Assembly: GCA_022769565.1 (NCBI GenBank)
Contig: JALEJQ010000105.1
Span: forward strand, 1 to 38,746
Length of the DNA: 38,746 nucleotides
Direction: 5' to 3'
Source of the DNA: Oscillospiraceae bacterium
GTDB taxonomy: Bacteria > Bacillota > Clostridia > Oscillospirales > Ruminococcaceae
Positions 14,116 through 21,058 of the stretch are shown here, one piece after another; within the stretch, counting starts at the first letter, position 1; every line of letters begins with the position of its first letter. Position numbers and translations under genes: made by a program. Under the pieces are notes generated by a model. That model did no database searches. It was given only the letters and a program-made list of their open reading frames with translations, and was not told where the DNA came from.

Positions 14116-14715
14116 ATGTCACGAAATTACGATGAAAATGATTCAAAGGGCTTTTACGGTCCGGACGGGGAATTTTATCCCGAAGGCTCACAGGCTGCGC
14201 AGTCAATGCGTGAAAGAAGAACGGAAGTATACGACCGTGAGGAGCTTTACCCCAAGCGCCCCAATATAAATTACACCACATCGCCTTATCCCGGAACGGA
14301 GCCGCCTGCAAAAAAGGAGGACGGTCTCCCCGACGGATACGCAGGCCCCGTTATGTACTGCAAATACTGCGGCGGAAAGATACCGGCTCAGGCGTTTGTC
14401 TGCGTACACTGCGGCTGTCAGGTGGGAACTGCCCAGACGCCGCCCCCTGCGCCCACGCCCGTGATAATTAACAACAATGTAAGCAATAATAACAACAATA
14501 CCCCCGTTTATCGCCCCGTTAAGGAAAGGCATATGAAAAGCAAGTGGCTGGCATTGCTGCTGTGTCTTTTCGGCGGCTTTATCGGTCTGCATAAATTTTA
14601 CGAGGGCAAATTCCTTATGGGACTTCTCTACCTCTTTACAGGCGGTCTTGCAGGCGTAGGCGTAGTAATAGACCTTATCGTGCTGCTTTTCAAGCCTAAC
14701 CCCTACAGCCCTTGA
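14116..14715 (+). CDS. TM2-domain membrane protein with zinc ribbon
   Basis: This 199-aa protein has three parts. Residues 1-80 are polar, with many Tyr, Pro and Glu. A zinc ribbon at about 83-102 (CKYCGGKI...CVHCGCQV) follows, then a Pro/Asn-rich linker. The C-terminal TM2 domain (about 140-195) has two hydrophobic helices joined by the typical FIGLHKFYEGK turn and a GGLAGVGVVIDLI second helix. TM2 proteins are small membrane proteins of uncertain role; the cytoplasmic zinc ribbon suggests a partner-binding function (inference). GGAG precedes the ATG. It is divergent from rpoB and is followed 28 bp later by the papain-like gene, probably as one unit. Confidence 0.82.
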   Translation: MSRNYDENDSKGFYGPDGEFYPEGSQAAQSMRERRTEVYDREELYPKRPNINYTTSPYPGTEPPAKKEDGLPDGYAGPVMYCKYCGGKIPAQAFVCVHCGCQVGTAQTPPPAPTPVIINNNVSNNNNNTPVYRPVKERHMKSKWLALLLCLFGGFIGLHKFYEGKFLMGLLYLFTGGLAGVGVVIDLIVLLFKPNPYSP

Positions 14716-14743
14716 AAAAATGCTTCTTAAAAAAGGAAATCAG

Positions 14744-15376
14744 ATGGATCAGAAAGCTATTTATATCGTTTTAACAACGACCCGAACCAAATTCGCCGGA
14801 TGTATAAGATTTTTCGGCGGCACAAAATATAACCACGCCTCTGTCAGCCTTGACCCGGAGCTGACGAAGATGTATTCCTTTGCCCGTCCCCAGCAGTATT
14901 CCTTTTTCAAGGGCAGGCTCGTCAGAGAGACCCTTGACCGTTTTACTCTGGGCGGCAGATACCGTGTGCCATGCGTTGTGTTTCGCATTCCCGTTACGGA
15001 CAAGCAGTATATCCGTGTGAGCGGAGCAATGCGCAGGATATATAAGGACCCCGAGTATATGTACAACCTGCTTTCGGTGCTTTCCTACCCTGTAACAAGA
15101 GGCTTTTCCACCTACAAAGCCTTTTCCTGCATTGAATTTACGGCGTACATATTAAAATATCTTGGAATACCCCTGTCGGACAGGCTTTGGGAGTACAAGC
15201 CCGATGACCTGCTTGACATTCTTGCGGACTTTGCAGTTTTCAAAGGCGACCTTGCGGAATATATGACGGTCAAAACAAAAAGCAGAGATTATTTCTGCCC
15301 CGTTTCGCCGTATTTGTTCTTCTCCAACCTTAAGGCTGCTGTAAAAATAATATTAAGAACATTAAAGGCGGTGTAA
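14744..15376 (+). CDS. Permuted NlpC/P60-like papain-fold protein
   Basis: The frame opens at 14720, but ATG 14744 sits behind AAAAGGAAA and gives a 210-aa protein. A His in YNHASVSL (residue 31) precedes a Cys in FSCIEFTAYIL (residue 129). His-before-Cys order is the hallmark of circularly permuted NlpC/P60 (YiiX/YebB-like) enzymes, which cleave amide or thioester bonds in cell-wall peptides or lipids. No signal peptide is visible, so a cytoplasmic or membrane-associated role is more likely than wall lysis. The C-terminus is hydrophobic and basic (FFSNLKAAVKIILRTLKAV), possibly an amphipathic membrane anchor. It lies between the TM2 gene and a small gene that starts one base after its stop. 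Substrate is unknown. Confidence 0.65.
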   Translation: MDQKAIYIVLTTTRTKFAGCIRFFGGTKYNHASVSLDPELTKMYSFARPQQYSFFKGRLVRETLDRFTLGGRYRVPCVVFRIPVTDKQYIRVSGAMRRIYKDPEYMYNLLSVLSYPVTRGFSTYKAFSCIEFTAYILKYLGIPLSDRLWEYKPDDLLDILADFAVFKGDLAEYMTVKTKSRDYFCPVSPYLFFSNLKAAVKIILRTLKAV

Positions 15377-15377
15377 A

Positions 15378-15725
15378 ATGACAATACGGGATAAGATAAA
15401 ACCTTTTGTTATAGTTGAATATGAGACCGGCGGCACACTTCAGCTTTACAGCGTCGAGGATTATAAGAGTGAGCTTTTCGACAGCCGCAAAAGCGAGGGC
15501 TTCACGGGCAGCTCTACGGAATGGCGTATGCTTGCCGAGCTTTTTGCCACTGAGGAAATGCCCGATATTCTTGACGACATACAGTTTGAAACGGAAACGG
15601 ATATGTTTACGGTCTACGCCGATGACTGTGTGCTTCTTGAGTCCTTTGCGATGCAGTTCAAAGCGGCTCTTGACAATGACGAGTATATCTATCCTCTTTT
15701 TATGCGGCTTCCGCCCTGCGAATAA
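15378..15725 (+). CDS. 115-aa acidic protein, possibly Imm51-like
   Basis: The ATG begins one base after the stop of the papain-like gene, with only a weak purine-rich site (GGCGGTG), so translation is probably coupled. The protein is acidic and soluble with no signal peptide. The pattern EGFTGSSTEWRMLAEL, then IQFETETDMFTVYADD, then a helical LESFAMQFKAAL recalls the Imm51 family of polymorphic-toxin immunity proteins (a GNGYDW-like block, then FDPEA.MF). The key block is altered here (GSSTEW), so the assignment is tentative. If correct, coupling to a papain-fold enzyme would be notable, although that enzyme lacks the usual toxin architecture. Confidence 0.5.
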   Translation: MTIRDKIKPFVIVEYETGGTLQLYSVEDYKSELFDSRKSEGFTGSSTEWRMLAELFATEEMPDILDDIQFETETDMFTVYADDCVLLESFAMQFKAALDNDEYIYPLFMRLPPCE

Positions 15726-15739
15726 CTTTTAAATTCGGA

Positions 15740-15995
15740 ATTTGAATAAGTTTGAAGTGTGGAGAGTGAAGAGTGGAGTTTGTTTCAATGTGGAATTTGG
15801 AAAGTTGAAAGTGAAATTATGGTATCGCCTGCGGCGATATTATTTTAAAATCCGTGAGCGCAGCGAACACCTTAATTATTCACTATTCATTATTCATTCT
15901 TCACTATTCATTAAAGCGAAGCGCCTATAATTCCACTTTCAACTTTCCACATTAAAAACCAACTCCACTCTTCACTCTCCACACTTCAAACTCAT
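15740..15995. repeat. Nested palindrome of the TTTGAAGTGTGGAG family
   Basis: Perfect 31-bp inverted arms (15750-15780 and 15961-15991) enclose a second pair built on AATGTGGAA/TTCCACATT, a GGTATCGCC...GGCGATA hairpin and ATTCACTATTCATT runs flanked by GCGCAGCG/AAGCGAAGCGC. It fills the gap between two convergent genes. Related copies are at 18324-18528, 19351-19613 and 38553-38746. No gene is seen. Confidence 0.85.
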
Positions 15996-16000
15996 AAAAA

Positions 16001-16041
16001 AGTGCCGGTAAAACCGTTGTTTGGACGATCTTACCGGCGCT
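16001..16041. terminator. Bidirectional intrinsic terminator
   Basis: AGTGCCGGTAA (16001-16011) pairs with TTACCGGCGCT (16031-16041). An A-run lies on the left and a T7 run on the right, so both strands end in a U-tract. It serves the convergent genes ending at 15725 and 16046. Confidence 0.85.
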
Positions 16042-16045
16042 TTTT

Positions 16046-16261
16046 TTATTGATCTTCATAAATAAGGTCTTTTATCAGACAGCCGAGGGCTTCGGCAATT
16101 GCAGCGGCCTTGACAGCTGATACTTCTTCGATAGCGCAGCCGTCACATTCTATGTTTTTAAGCTCATTCGGGGCAATTCCGCTTTTTTCGGAAAGCTGTT
16201 CAACGGTCAGACCTTGTTTTATCCGCTGTTCTGCAATTCTGTTTACCATTTTTACGACCAT
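16046..16261 (-). CDS. Small XRE-family helix-turn-helix protein
   Basis: The 71-aa product is essentially one Cro/C1-type DNA-binding domain: IAEQRIKQGLTVEQLSEKSG, then APNELKNIECDGC and an ALGCLIKDLIYE tail. The open frame extends upstream to 16378, but that stretch encodes a hydrophobic, low-quality sequence. The ATG at 16261 has AGGAAGGA just in front; ATG 16249 is an alternative with longer spacing. It is convergent with the Imm51-like gene and divergent from the YD-repeat lipoprotein, so it may regulate the latter (inference). Confidence 0.7.
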   Translation of the reverse strand: MVVKMVNRIAEQRIKQGLTVEQLSEKSGIAPNELKNIECDGCAIEEVSAVKAAAIAEALGCLIKDLIYEDQ

Positions 16262-16432
16262 TCCTTCCTGCTCTTTTAATGGCGTTTCGTTAATATATAT
16301 AGAAATAAGCATATACCGTTTATGGACAAAAATCAACAAAAAGGGAACGAAATGTATAAAAATCGGAATGAAATGCAATTAAATTACTTTTTGGGATATG
16401 TATTACGGCTTTTATCCGCAGTAAAACTGTAT

Positions 16433-16482
16433 TGTAACTATTTGTAATACCTTTGAAATTGCTATTTAGAAGGCAGTATGTT
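16433..16482 (+). promoter_or_regulatory. Candidate promoter with TGTAAY repeats
   Basis: TGTAAC (16433-16438) and TGTAAT (16443-16448), spaced 10 bp, precede TTGAAA (16453-16458) and TATGTT (16477-16482, 18-bp spacer). The arrangement mirrors that upstream of the lipoprotein at 233. Confidence 0.45.
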
Positions 16483-16523
16483 ATCCTATTTATAACAATA
16501 TGACACAATACGGGGGTATGACA

Positions 16524-18344
16524 ATGAAAAGGACAGCATTATTGATATTGGCGGCGGTTATTCTTTGCTCCTGCGCCAAAAACGGGGATAACGGGGAAAC
16601 GGCTCCGTCTGCCTCGGAAACTGCGGAAATTCCTTCGGCGGAGACAGCTTCCGTTACAACGGCAGAGGAACATACTGCCGCTTCGGTGACGGAGGAGAAG
16701 CCTGCCGAACCTGCAAAGCAGACTGAGGAAGGGGATGTGATCACCTTCGGCAAGGGCGACCAAACGGCAAGCATTTCCCCCGAGCTTTACAGCGAAAAGA
16801 CCGCCGATCATATCAGAAGGTTTGCGAGGAACACAAAATTTGCCGAAACGCTGGAAAAAGCGGAGGGGGTGCAGATAATCGACCTTGACCTTGACGGTAC
16901 TCCCGAAATGATATTTAAAATTGCAGGCACGGACAGCTGCAATATTTTTTCCCTTAACGAGCGAGGCAAGGGTGAATGGGTCAGCTCTGACGGCGGAAAA
17001 TACAGCTTTGACGGCGGCTTTCTTACGCCCTACAGGTGTGGAGAAGAGATAGTGTTCCTTACCGAATATTTTTCCGGCACAAGCACTTCGGGCAAAGGCG
17101 GCATATCACGGGTCAGCTTTGACGGTGAAAAGGCTTCGTCCGAAATTATCGAAAGCTATAAATTCGGCAGGAACTCCGCTCTTGAGTATGACTTTGAGTA
17201 TGAGCACGGCGAGCTTGCTTCTTCCCTTGAACCGGGGTGGGTAAATTCCGCAGAAGACTGTAAAATAATCGGCGGAGGGGATCTTGATTCAAATCTTAGA
17301 AGGCTTTGCTATCTGCTTGACGATTATTTTGACAGGGAGGAAAAGCTGGCGTTCTTTAACGAGGATATACCCTACAGAGTGGAATACCTGCCCGTAAAGG
17401 AGTACAGCTACAGCTACGGCTACGAAACAAATATAAACAGCTATGAATACGACCTTGCGGGAAATATGACTTCGGCGGATATTTCTTTTTGGATATATGG
17501 CGCAGAGTATCCTTCCGAGGGAAAATACTTTTACAACTACAGCCCCGACGGCACTTACGATTCCGTGATCTACTACGGCAAAAACGGCGGCGTTTTATCA
17601 ACGTCGGCTTCCGTATCGGAGCTTTCAAAAGGAAACGTTCTTGAAGAATTTGACGAACAGGGTCGGCTCATCAGGGAGACCTATTATTACAGAGGCTCCG
17701 CCGATGAAATATTAAGAACGGTGGACTACTTCTACGGCGCAGACGGACAGCTTGAAAGGTCGGTGACCCAATGGAACTTTGATTGTGTATATACCTATTA
17801 TTATGAAAACGGCAGGATAAGCAGAAAGTACGTTTCCAAGGTCGGCGGTGAGGAGCGCTTGTTTGAAGAATACAGCTATGACGGCACCAAAACCGTTGTT
17901 ACAACGTACAACAGCCTTGGACACCCTGCCCTTGTCACCACATACGACTATGACAGCAGGGGAAACCTTATTTACGAGGATCACGATATTACCGATTATT
18001 ACCGGGAAGAGCCTGATGAAAGCGACAGGACCATTGTTTATACATACCGTTACAAATATGACGATGAAAACCGCCTTACAGAAGAAATTTACGATTACGG
18101 ACTTACGGTTACCACCGAATATTTTTACAACGAATACGGCGACCTGAGCAAGATCGTAGAGACCGTTGAGGGCGACTATGACGATGAGATGAACGGCATT
18201 TGCAGGGGCGTTTACACCACCCTGTACGAATACGACCGCAGCATAACGGGCGAAAAACTCTGCATGAGGGAATATTATGACGGCGAACTGTCCCACATGA
18301 CGGAATATGCGCCGGTGAGGGTGCTTATAAGCGCTTCGCTTTAA
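16524..18344 (+). CDS. YD-repeat lipoprotein
   Basis: The protein is 606 aa from ATG 16524, which has GGGGGT about seven bases upstream; an in-frame ATG at 16500 is too early. The signal peptide ends in LCSC (lipidated Cys17) followed by AKNG, closely matching the lipoprotein at 233. The first ~250 residues are polar with an Asp-rich DLDLDGTPE loop. From about residue 290 the sequence turns into Tyr/Asp-rich RHS/YD-type repeats (YDSRGNLIYEDHD, YDDENRLTEEIYDYG, YNEYGDLSKIVE). Such repeats form an extended beta shell or bind carbohydrate. No toxin tip follows, so it is unlikely to be a full RHS toxin. The last residues, LISASL and stop, lie inside the adjacent palindromic repeat. Confidence 0.8.
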   Translation: MKRTALLILAAVILCSCAKNGDNGETAPSASETAEIPSAETASVTTAEEHTAASVTEEKPAEPAKQTEEGDVITFGKGDQTASISPELYSEKTADHIRRFARNTKFAETLEKAEGVQIIDLDLDGTPEMIFKIAGTDSCNIFSLNERGKGEWVSSDGGKYSFDGGFLTPYRCGEEIVFLTEYFSGTSTSGKGGISRVSFDGEKASSEIIESYKFGRNSALEYDFEYEHGELASSLEPGWVNSAEDCKIIGGGDLDSNLRRLCYLLDDYFDREEKLAFFNEDIPYRVEYLPVKEYSYSYGYETNINSYEYDLAGNMTSADISFWIYGAEYPSEGKYFYNYSPDGTYDSVIYYGKNGGVLSTSASVSELSKGNVLEEFDEQGRLIRETYYYRGSADEILRTVDYFYGADGQLERSVTQWNFDCVYTYYYENGRISRKYVSKVGGEERLFEEYSYDGTKTVVTTYNSLGHPALVTTYDYDSRGNLIYEDHDITDYYREEPDESDRTIVYTYRYKYDDENRLTEEIYDYGLTVTTEYFYNEYGDLSKIVETVEGDYDDEMNGICRGVYTTLYEYDRSITGEKLCMREYYDGELSHMTEYAPVRVLISASL

Positions 18345-18528
18345 TGAATAGTGAAGAATGAATAATGAATAGTGAATAATTAAGGTATCGCCTGCGGCGA
18401 TGATATTTTGATGCTTTATCACGGATAACCGCTTGACAAAAATCAAAATCCGTGAGCGAAGCGAACACCTTAATTATTCATTAATCATTCTTCATTATTC
18501 ACTATTCATTTAGCGCAGCGCATAATTT
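18324..18528. repeat. ATTCACTATTCATT-type palindrome overlapping a stop codon
   Basis: GCGCTTCGCTTTAATGAATAG starts the left arm and is the reverse complement of the repeat end at 15900-15935. Imperfect arms about 18345-18386 and 18468-18510 pair around a GGTATCGCCTGCGGCGAT hairpin. The left end encodes the last six residues and the stop codon of the YD-repeat lipoprotein. The remaining gap to 18623 is AT-rich with no gene. Confidence 0.8.
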
Positions 18529-18623
18529 ATTGTGCATTTTGCTGCAAAATCATGTGATGTTATGTTACTGTGCCTTTGAGTTATAATTAAGAAAAACAAG
18601 CTTAATGATAACGGAGGCAGAAA

Positions 18624-19346
18624 ATGGCAAACAAAAAGAAAAAATCATTTATGTTTTATTACGATTATGCGGAATATTTCGAGCTGCTGGACGACCACGA
18701 GGCTGCGGCTCTCATAAAGGCACTTATAACCTACGCCAAAAACGGCAGTGAACCAAGGTTTAAGGACAAGCTCCTTGTGGCGTTCACCGCTATCCGTATG
18801 CAAATAGACCGTGACAGCAGGAAGTATGAGGAAACCTGCCGCAAAAACAAGGAGACCGCTGTGAAGCGTGAATCAAACCGCCGCAAAAAGGAAAAAGAAA
18901 CTTCCGACGATTCTTTTTTTTACCCCGATGAAGCACGTTCGTGCACGAACAGCACGGATAAGGATAAAGATAAAGAAAAAGAAAATGAAAATGATAATGA
19001 TAAGGATAAGGATAAGGATAAGGAAACTCTCCCCCTTATTCCCCCTCAGGGGGAAACCGTGATTGAGGGCGAGTGCGCTTATATAAACGCCTGCGGCGAA
19101 AAAAAATATTATTTTGATGAATTCTGGGAGATGTATCCGAAAAAGGTGGGGAAACACAAGACCTTGCTTGAATGGGAACGCATCGCCCCCGATACTGCTC
19201 TTGCTCACGAGATTTGCCGCAGTCTGCTCAGACACCGCAGCTGCGACCAATGGGAAGAACAGAACGGCCGCTTTATCCCTTATCCGTACAATTGGCTCTC
19301 CGAAAGGCACTGGGAGGACGAAGTCACTGTTTCGCCGGTATTTTAA
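18624..19346 (+). CDS. DUF6291 protein with phage replication-like C-terminus
   Basis: This 240-aa protein starts at an ATG behind GGAGGC. Residues 1-85 match the DUF6291 pattern (FELLDDHEAAALIKALITYAKNG...AFTAIRMQIDRD), known mostly from phage replication modules. Residues about 110-135 are alternating charged dipeptides (KDKDKEKEN type) encoded by GATAAG-like hexamers. The C-terminal block FDEFWEMYPKKVGKHKTLLE, then W..I, then GRFIPYPYNWLSERHWEDE is the motif that ends many phage replication initiators. It stands alone between palindromic repeats with no other phage gene, so it is probably a domesticated remnant. Exact role is unknown. Confidence 0.75.
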   Translation: MANKKKKSFMFYYDYAEYFELLDDHEAAALIKALITYAKNGSEPRFKDKLLVAFTAIRMQIDRDSRKYEETCRKNKETAVKRESNRRKKEKETSDDSFFYPDEARSCTNSTDKDKDKEKENENDNDKDKDKDKETLPLIPPQGETVIEGECAYINACGEKKYYFDEFWEMYPKKVGKHKTLLEWERIAPDTALAHEICRSLLRHRSCDQWEEQNGRFIPYPYNWLSERHWEDEVTVSPVF

Positions 19347-19350
19347 CTAA

Positions 19351-19613
19351 TTCGGAATTAGGAATTCGGAATGCGGAATTATTATGAGTTTGGAGTGTGA
19401 GGAGTGGAGAGTGAAGTTATTTCAATTTGGAATGTGGAAAGTTGAAAGTGAAATTATGGTATCGCCTTCGGCGATGTTATTTTAAAAAACGTGAGCGAAG
19501 CGAACACCTTAATTATTCATTATTCATTTAGCGAAGCGCATCTAATTCCGAATTTCGAATTCCGAATTTAAAATAACTTCACTCTCCACTCCTCACACTT
19601 CAAACTTCCAAAA
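19351..19613. repeat. Nested palindrome, variant-arm copy
   Basis: Arms of 35 bp (19388-19422 and 19571-19605) pair with a single G.T. They differ in order from those at 15750 (GTGAGGAGTGGAGAGTGAAG instead of GTGGAGAGTGAAGAGTGGAG), yet remain complementary. AATTCGGAATTAGGAATTCGG on the left matches AATTCCGAATT blocks on the right. It occupies most of the 344-bp gap between the DUF6291 gene and rpiB. Confidence 0.85.
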
Positions 19614-19629
19614 ATGTTTTTTAAAGCAC

Positions 19630-19658
19630 TTGATTTACGGGGGAAAATATGCTACAAT
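19630..19658 (+). promoter_or_regulatory. rpiB: Promoter of rpiB-upp
   Basis: TTGATT (19630-19635) and TACAAT (19653-19658) are separated by exactly 17 bp. The expected start near 19665 leaves a short leader containing AAAGGAG. Confidence 0.75.
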
Positions 19659-19690
19659 AATTATATATTTCCCGAAAGGAGTTGCCGTAG

Positions 19691-20161
19691 GTGCATAAAT
19701 ACGGCGGAATTGAAATTATGAGCGAAAAAATTGCTATCGGAAGCGACCACGCAGGCTATGGTCTTAAATGCGAGGTGGTAAAGTGGCTCCGTGAAAACAA
19801 TGTGGAATTTATCGAAATGGGCTGTATGGACGGTTCAAGCTGCGATTATCCCCTTGTTGCAAAGGAAGTATGCGGAAAAATTACCGACGGTACCGTTAAC
19901 AAGGCTATCCTTATCTGCGGTACGGGCATAGGCATTTCTATGGCTGCAAACAAGATAAAGGGCATAAGAGCCGCTCTTTGCACCGATGCTTACACCGCAA
20001 AATATACCCGTCTTCACAACGATGCCAACGTTCTCTGCATGGGCGGCAGAGTTACGGGCGCAGGTGTTGCCTGCGAAATGGTTGAAATTTTCCTTAACAC
20101 GGAATTTGAGGGCGGACGTCATCAGCGCCGTGTTGACCTTATTACAGACCTTGAAAAATAA
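19691..20161 (+). CDS. rpiB: Ribose 5-phosphate isomerase B
   Basis: The enzyme interconverts ribose 5-phosphate and ribulose 5-phosphate in the pentose phosphate pathway. Signatures are IAIGSDHAGYGLK at the N-terminus, the substrate-anion loop ILICGTGIGISMAANK, and RLHNDANVLCMGGR near the end. The catalytic Cys is usually in the CGTG loop, present here. GTG at 19691 has a perfect AAAGGAG with nine-base spacing; homology would also accept ATG 19718 (MSEKIAIGSDHAG, 147 aa), which has a poorer site. It is followed 18 bp later by upp, linking ribose phosphate supply to PRPP-dependent uracil salvage. Confidence 0.93.
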   Translation: MHKYGGIEIMSEKIAIGSDHAGYGLKCEVVKWLRENNVEFIEMGCMDGSSCDYPLVAKEVCGKITDGTVNKAILICGTGIGISMAANKIKGIRAALCTDAYTAKYTRLHNDANVLCMGGRVTGAGVACEMVEIFLNTEFEGGRHQRRVDLITDLEK

Positions 20162-20179
20162 TCTTTGGAGGAATATACT

Positions 20180-20809
20180 ATGCAGAATGTCAAGATAATC
20201 GACCACCCCCTTGTTCAGCACAAAATTTCCCTTATGAGAGATATAAACACAGGCACAAAGGAATTCAGGGAGCTTGCTTCCGAAACAGCAATGCTTATGT
20301 GCTACGAGGCTACAAGAGATCTTCCCCTTAAAACTGTTGAGATACAGACCCCTGTGGCTGTTGCAAAGTCAAGGATAATCTCCGGCAAAAAGCTGGCTTT
20401 TGTTCCCGTTCTCAGAGCAGGTCTTGCTATGACAGACGGTATCGTACAGCTTCTCCCTGCCGCAAAGGTGGGACACATCGGCATTTTCCGTGACCCCGAA
20501 ACCACCAACGCAGTTGAATACTACTGCAAGCTGCCTTCGGATGTTTCCGAGCGTGACGTTATTATTACCGATATTATGCTTGCAACAGGCGTTACTTCCG
20601 TAAAAACTATCGACATTCTCAAAAAAGCAGGCGTTAAGAACATAAAGCTTATGTGCATCATCGCTTCTCCCCAGGGCATTGAGGCTGTTAACAAGGCTTA
20701 CCCCGATGTTGAGATATACTGCGGAGCTGTGGACGAAGGTCTTAACGACCAGAACTACATCGTTCCCGGTCTTGGCGATGCAGGCGACAGAATTTTCGGT
20801 ACAAAATAA
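20180..20809 (+). CDS. upp: Uracil phosphoribosyltransferase
   Basis: It converts uracil and PRPP to UMP in pyrimidine salvage. The protein is 209 aa from ATG 20180, which has GGAGGA upstream; the frame extends to a TTG at 20165 inside that site. Motifs are [10 protein letters not shown], the PRPP loop [14 protein letters not shown] (a variant of the usual D.MLATGGS) and the uracil-binding end [17 protein letters not shown]. Cotranscribed with rpiB. A 12-bp stem-loop lies just downstream. Confidence 0.96.
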   Translation: MQNVKIIDHPLVQHKISLMRDINTGTKEFRELASETAMLMCYEATRDLPLKTVEIQTPVAVAKSRIISGKKLAFVPVLRAGLAMTDGIVQLLPAAKVGHIGIFRDPETTNAVEYYCKLPSDVSERDVIITDIMLATGVTSVKTIDILKKAGVKNIKLMCIIASPQGIEAVNKAYPDVEIYCGAVDEGLNDQNYIVPGLGDAGDRIFGTK

Positions 20810-20820
20810 TTATTAATGAG

Positions 20821-20858
20821 ATTCCTGTGCGGACGGATATTTGTGCCCGTACAGGAAT
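20821..20858 (+). terminator. Stem-loop after upp
   Basis: ATTCCTGTGCGG (20821-20832) pairs with CCGTACAGGAAT (20847-20858), 12 bp with one G.U. Only a short mixed tail (AAACTGTTTAC) follows, so termination may be partial. Confidence 0.5.
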
Positions 20859-20873
20859 AAACTGTTTACATAT

Positions 20874-21038
20874 TAATACTAATAACCATTTAACCTATGG
20901 ATAAAATACGGCGGCTATAATACGCCCACTCTGCGTCAAACTCCCTTGACAGGCGGCAGCCTGCCTGCGGTCATTTTCCTTGATTGGTCGTATTCTATCC
21001 ACCGTCTTTATCCATAGAACAAATGGTTATTAGTATAA
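20874..21038 (+). repeat. Terminal-inverted-repeat element, copy 2 (complete)
   Basis: Element 20877-21035 (159 bp), flanked by TAA on both sides. The arms read TACTAATAACCATTT ... AAATGGTTATTAGTA, continue as CTATGGATAAA/TTTATCCATAG, and then weaken. The interior has local hairpins GTCAA/TTGAC and CAGGC/GCCTG. It has no coding capacity. It ends 20 bp before the glmS start codon and so forms the immediate leader of that gene. The boundaries suggest a MITE-like element moved by a TA- or TAA-targeting transposase (inference). Confidence 0.88.
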
Positions 21039-21058
21039 GAGATTAGGAGCAATGCTTT

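Noticed and set aside
16262-16378. Longer N-terminus of the XRE protein
   Set aside because: The extension encodes a hydrophobic stretch unlike the domain family and has no ribosome binding site.
16524-18344. Full RHS/polymorphic toxin
   Set aside because: The protein is short, is a lipoprotein, and lacks the conserved RHS core end and a toxin tip domain.
20810-21058. glmS ribozyme in the glmS leader
   Set aside because: No ribozyme core sequence could be recognised by eye; the region is taken up by a stem-loop and the repeat element.
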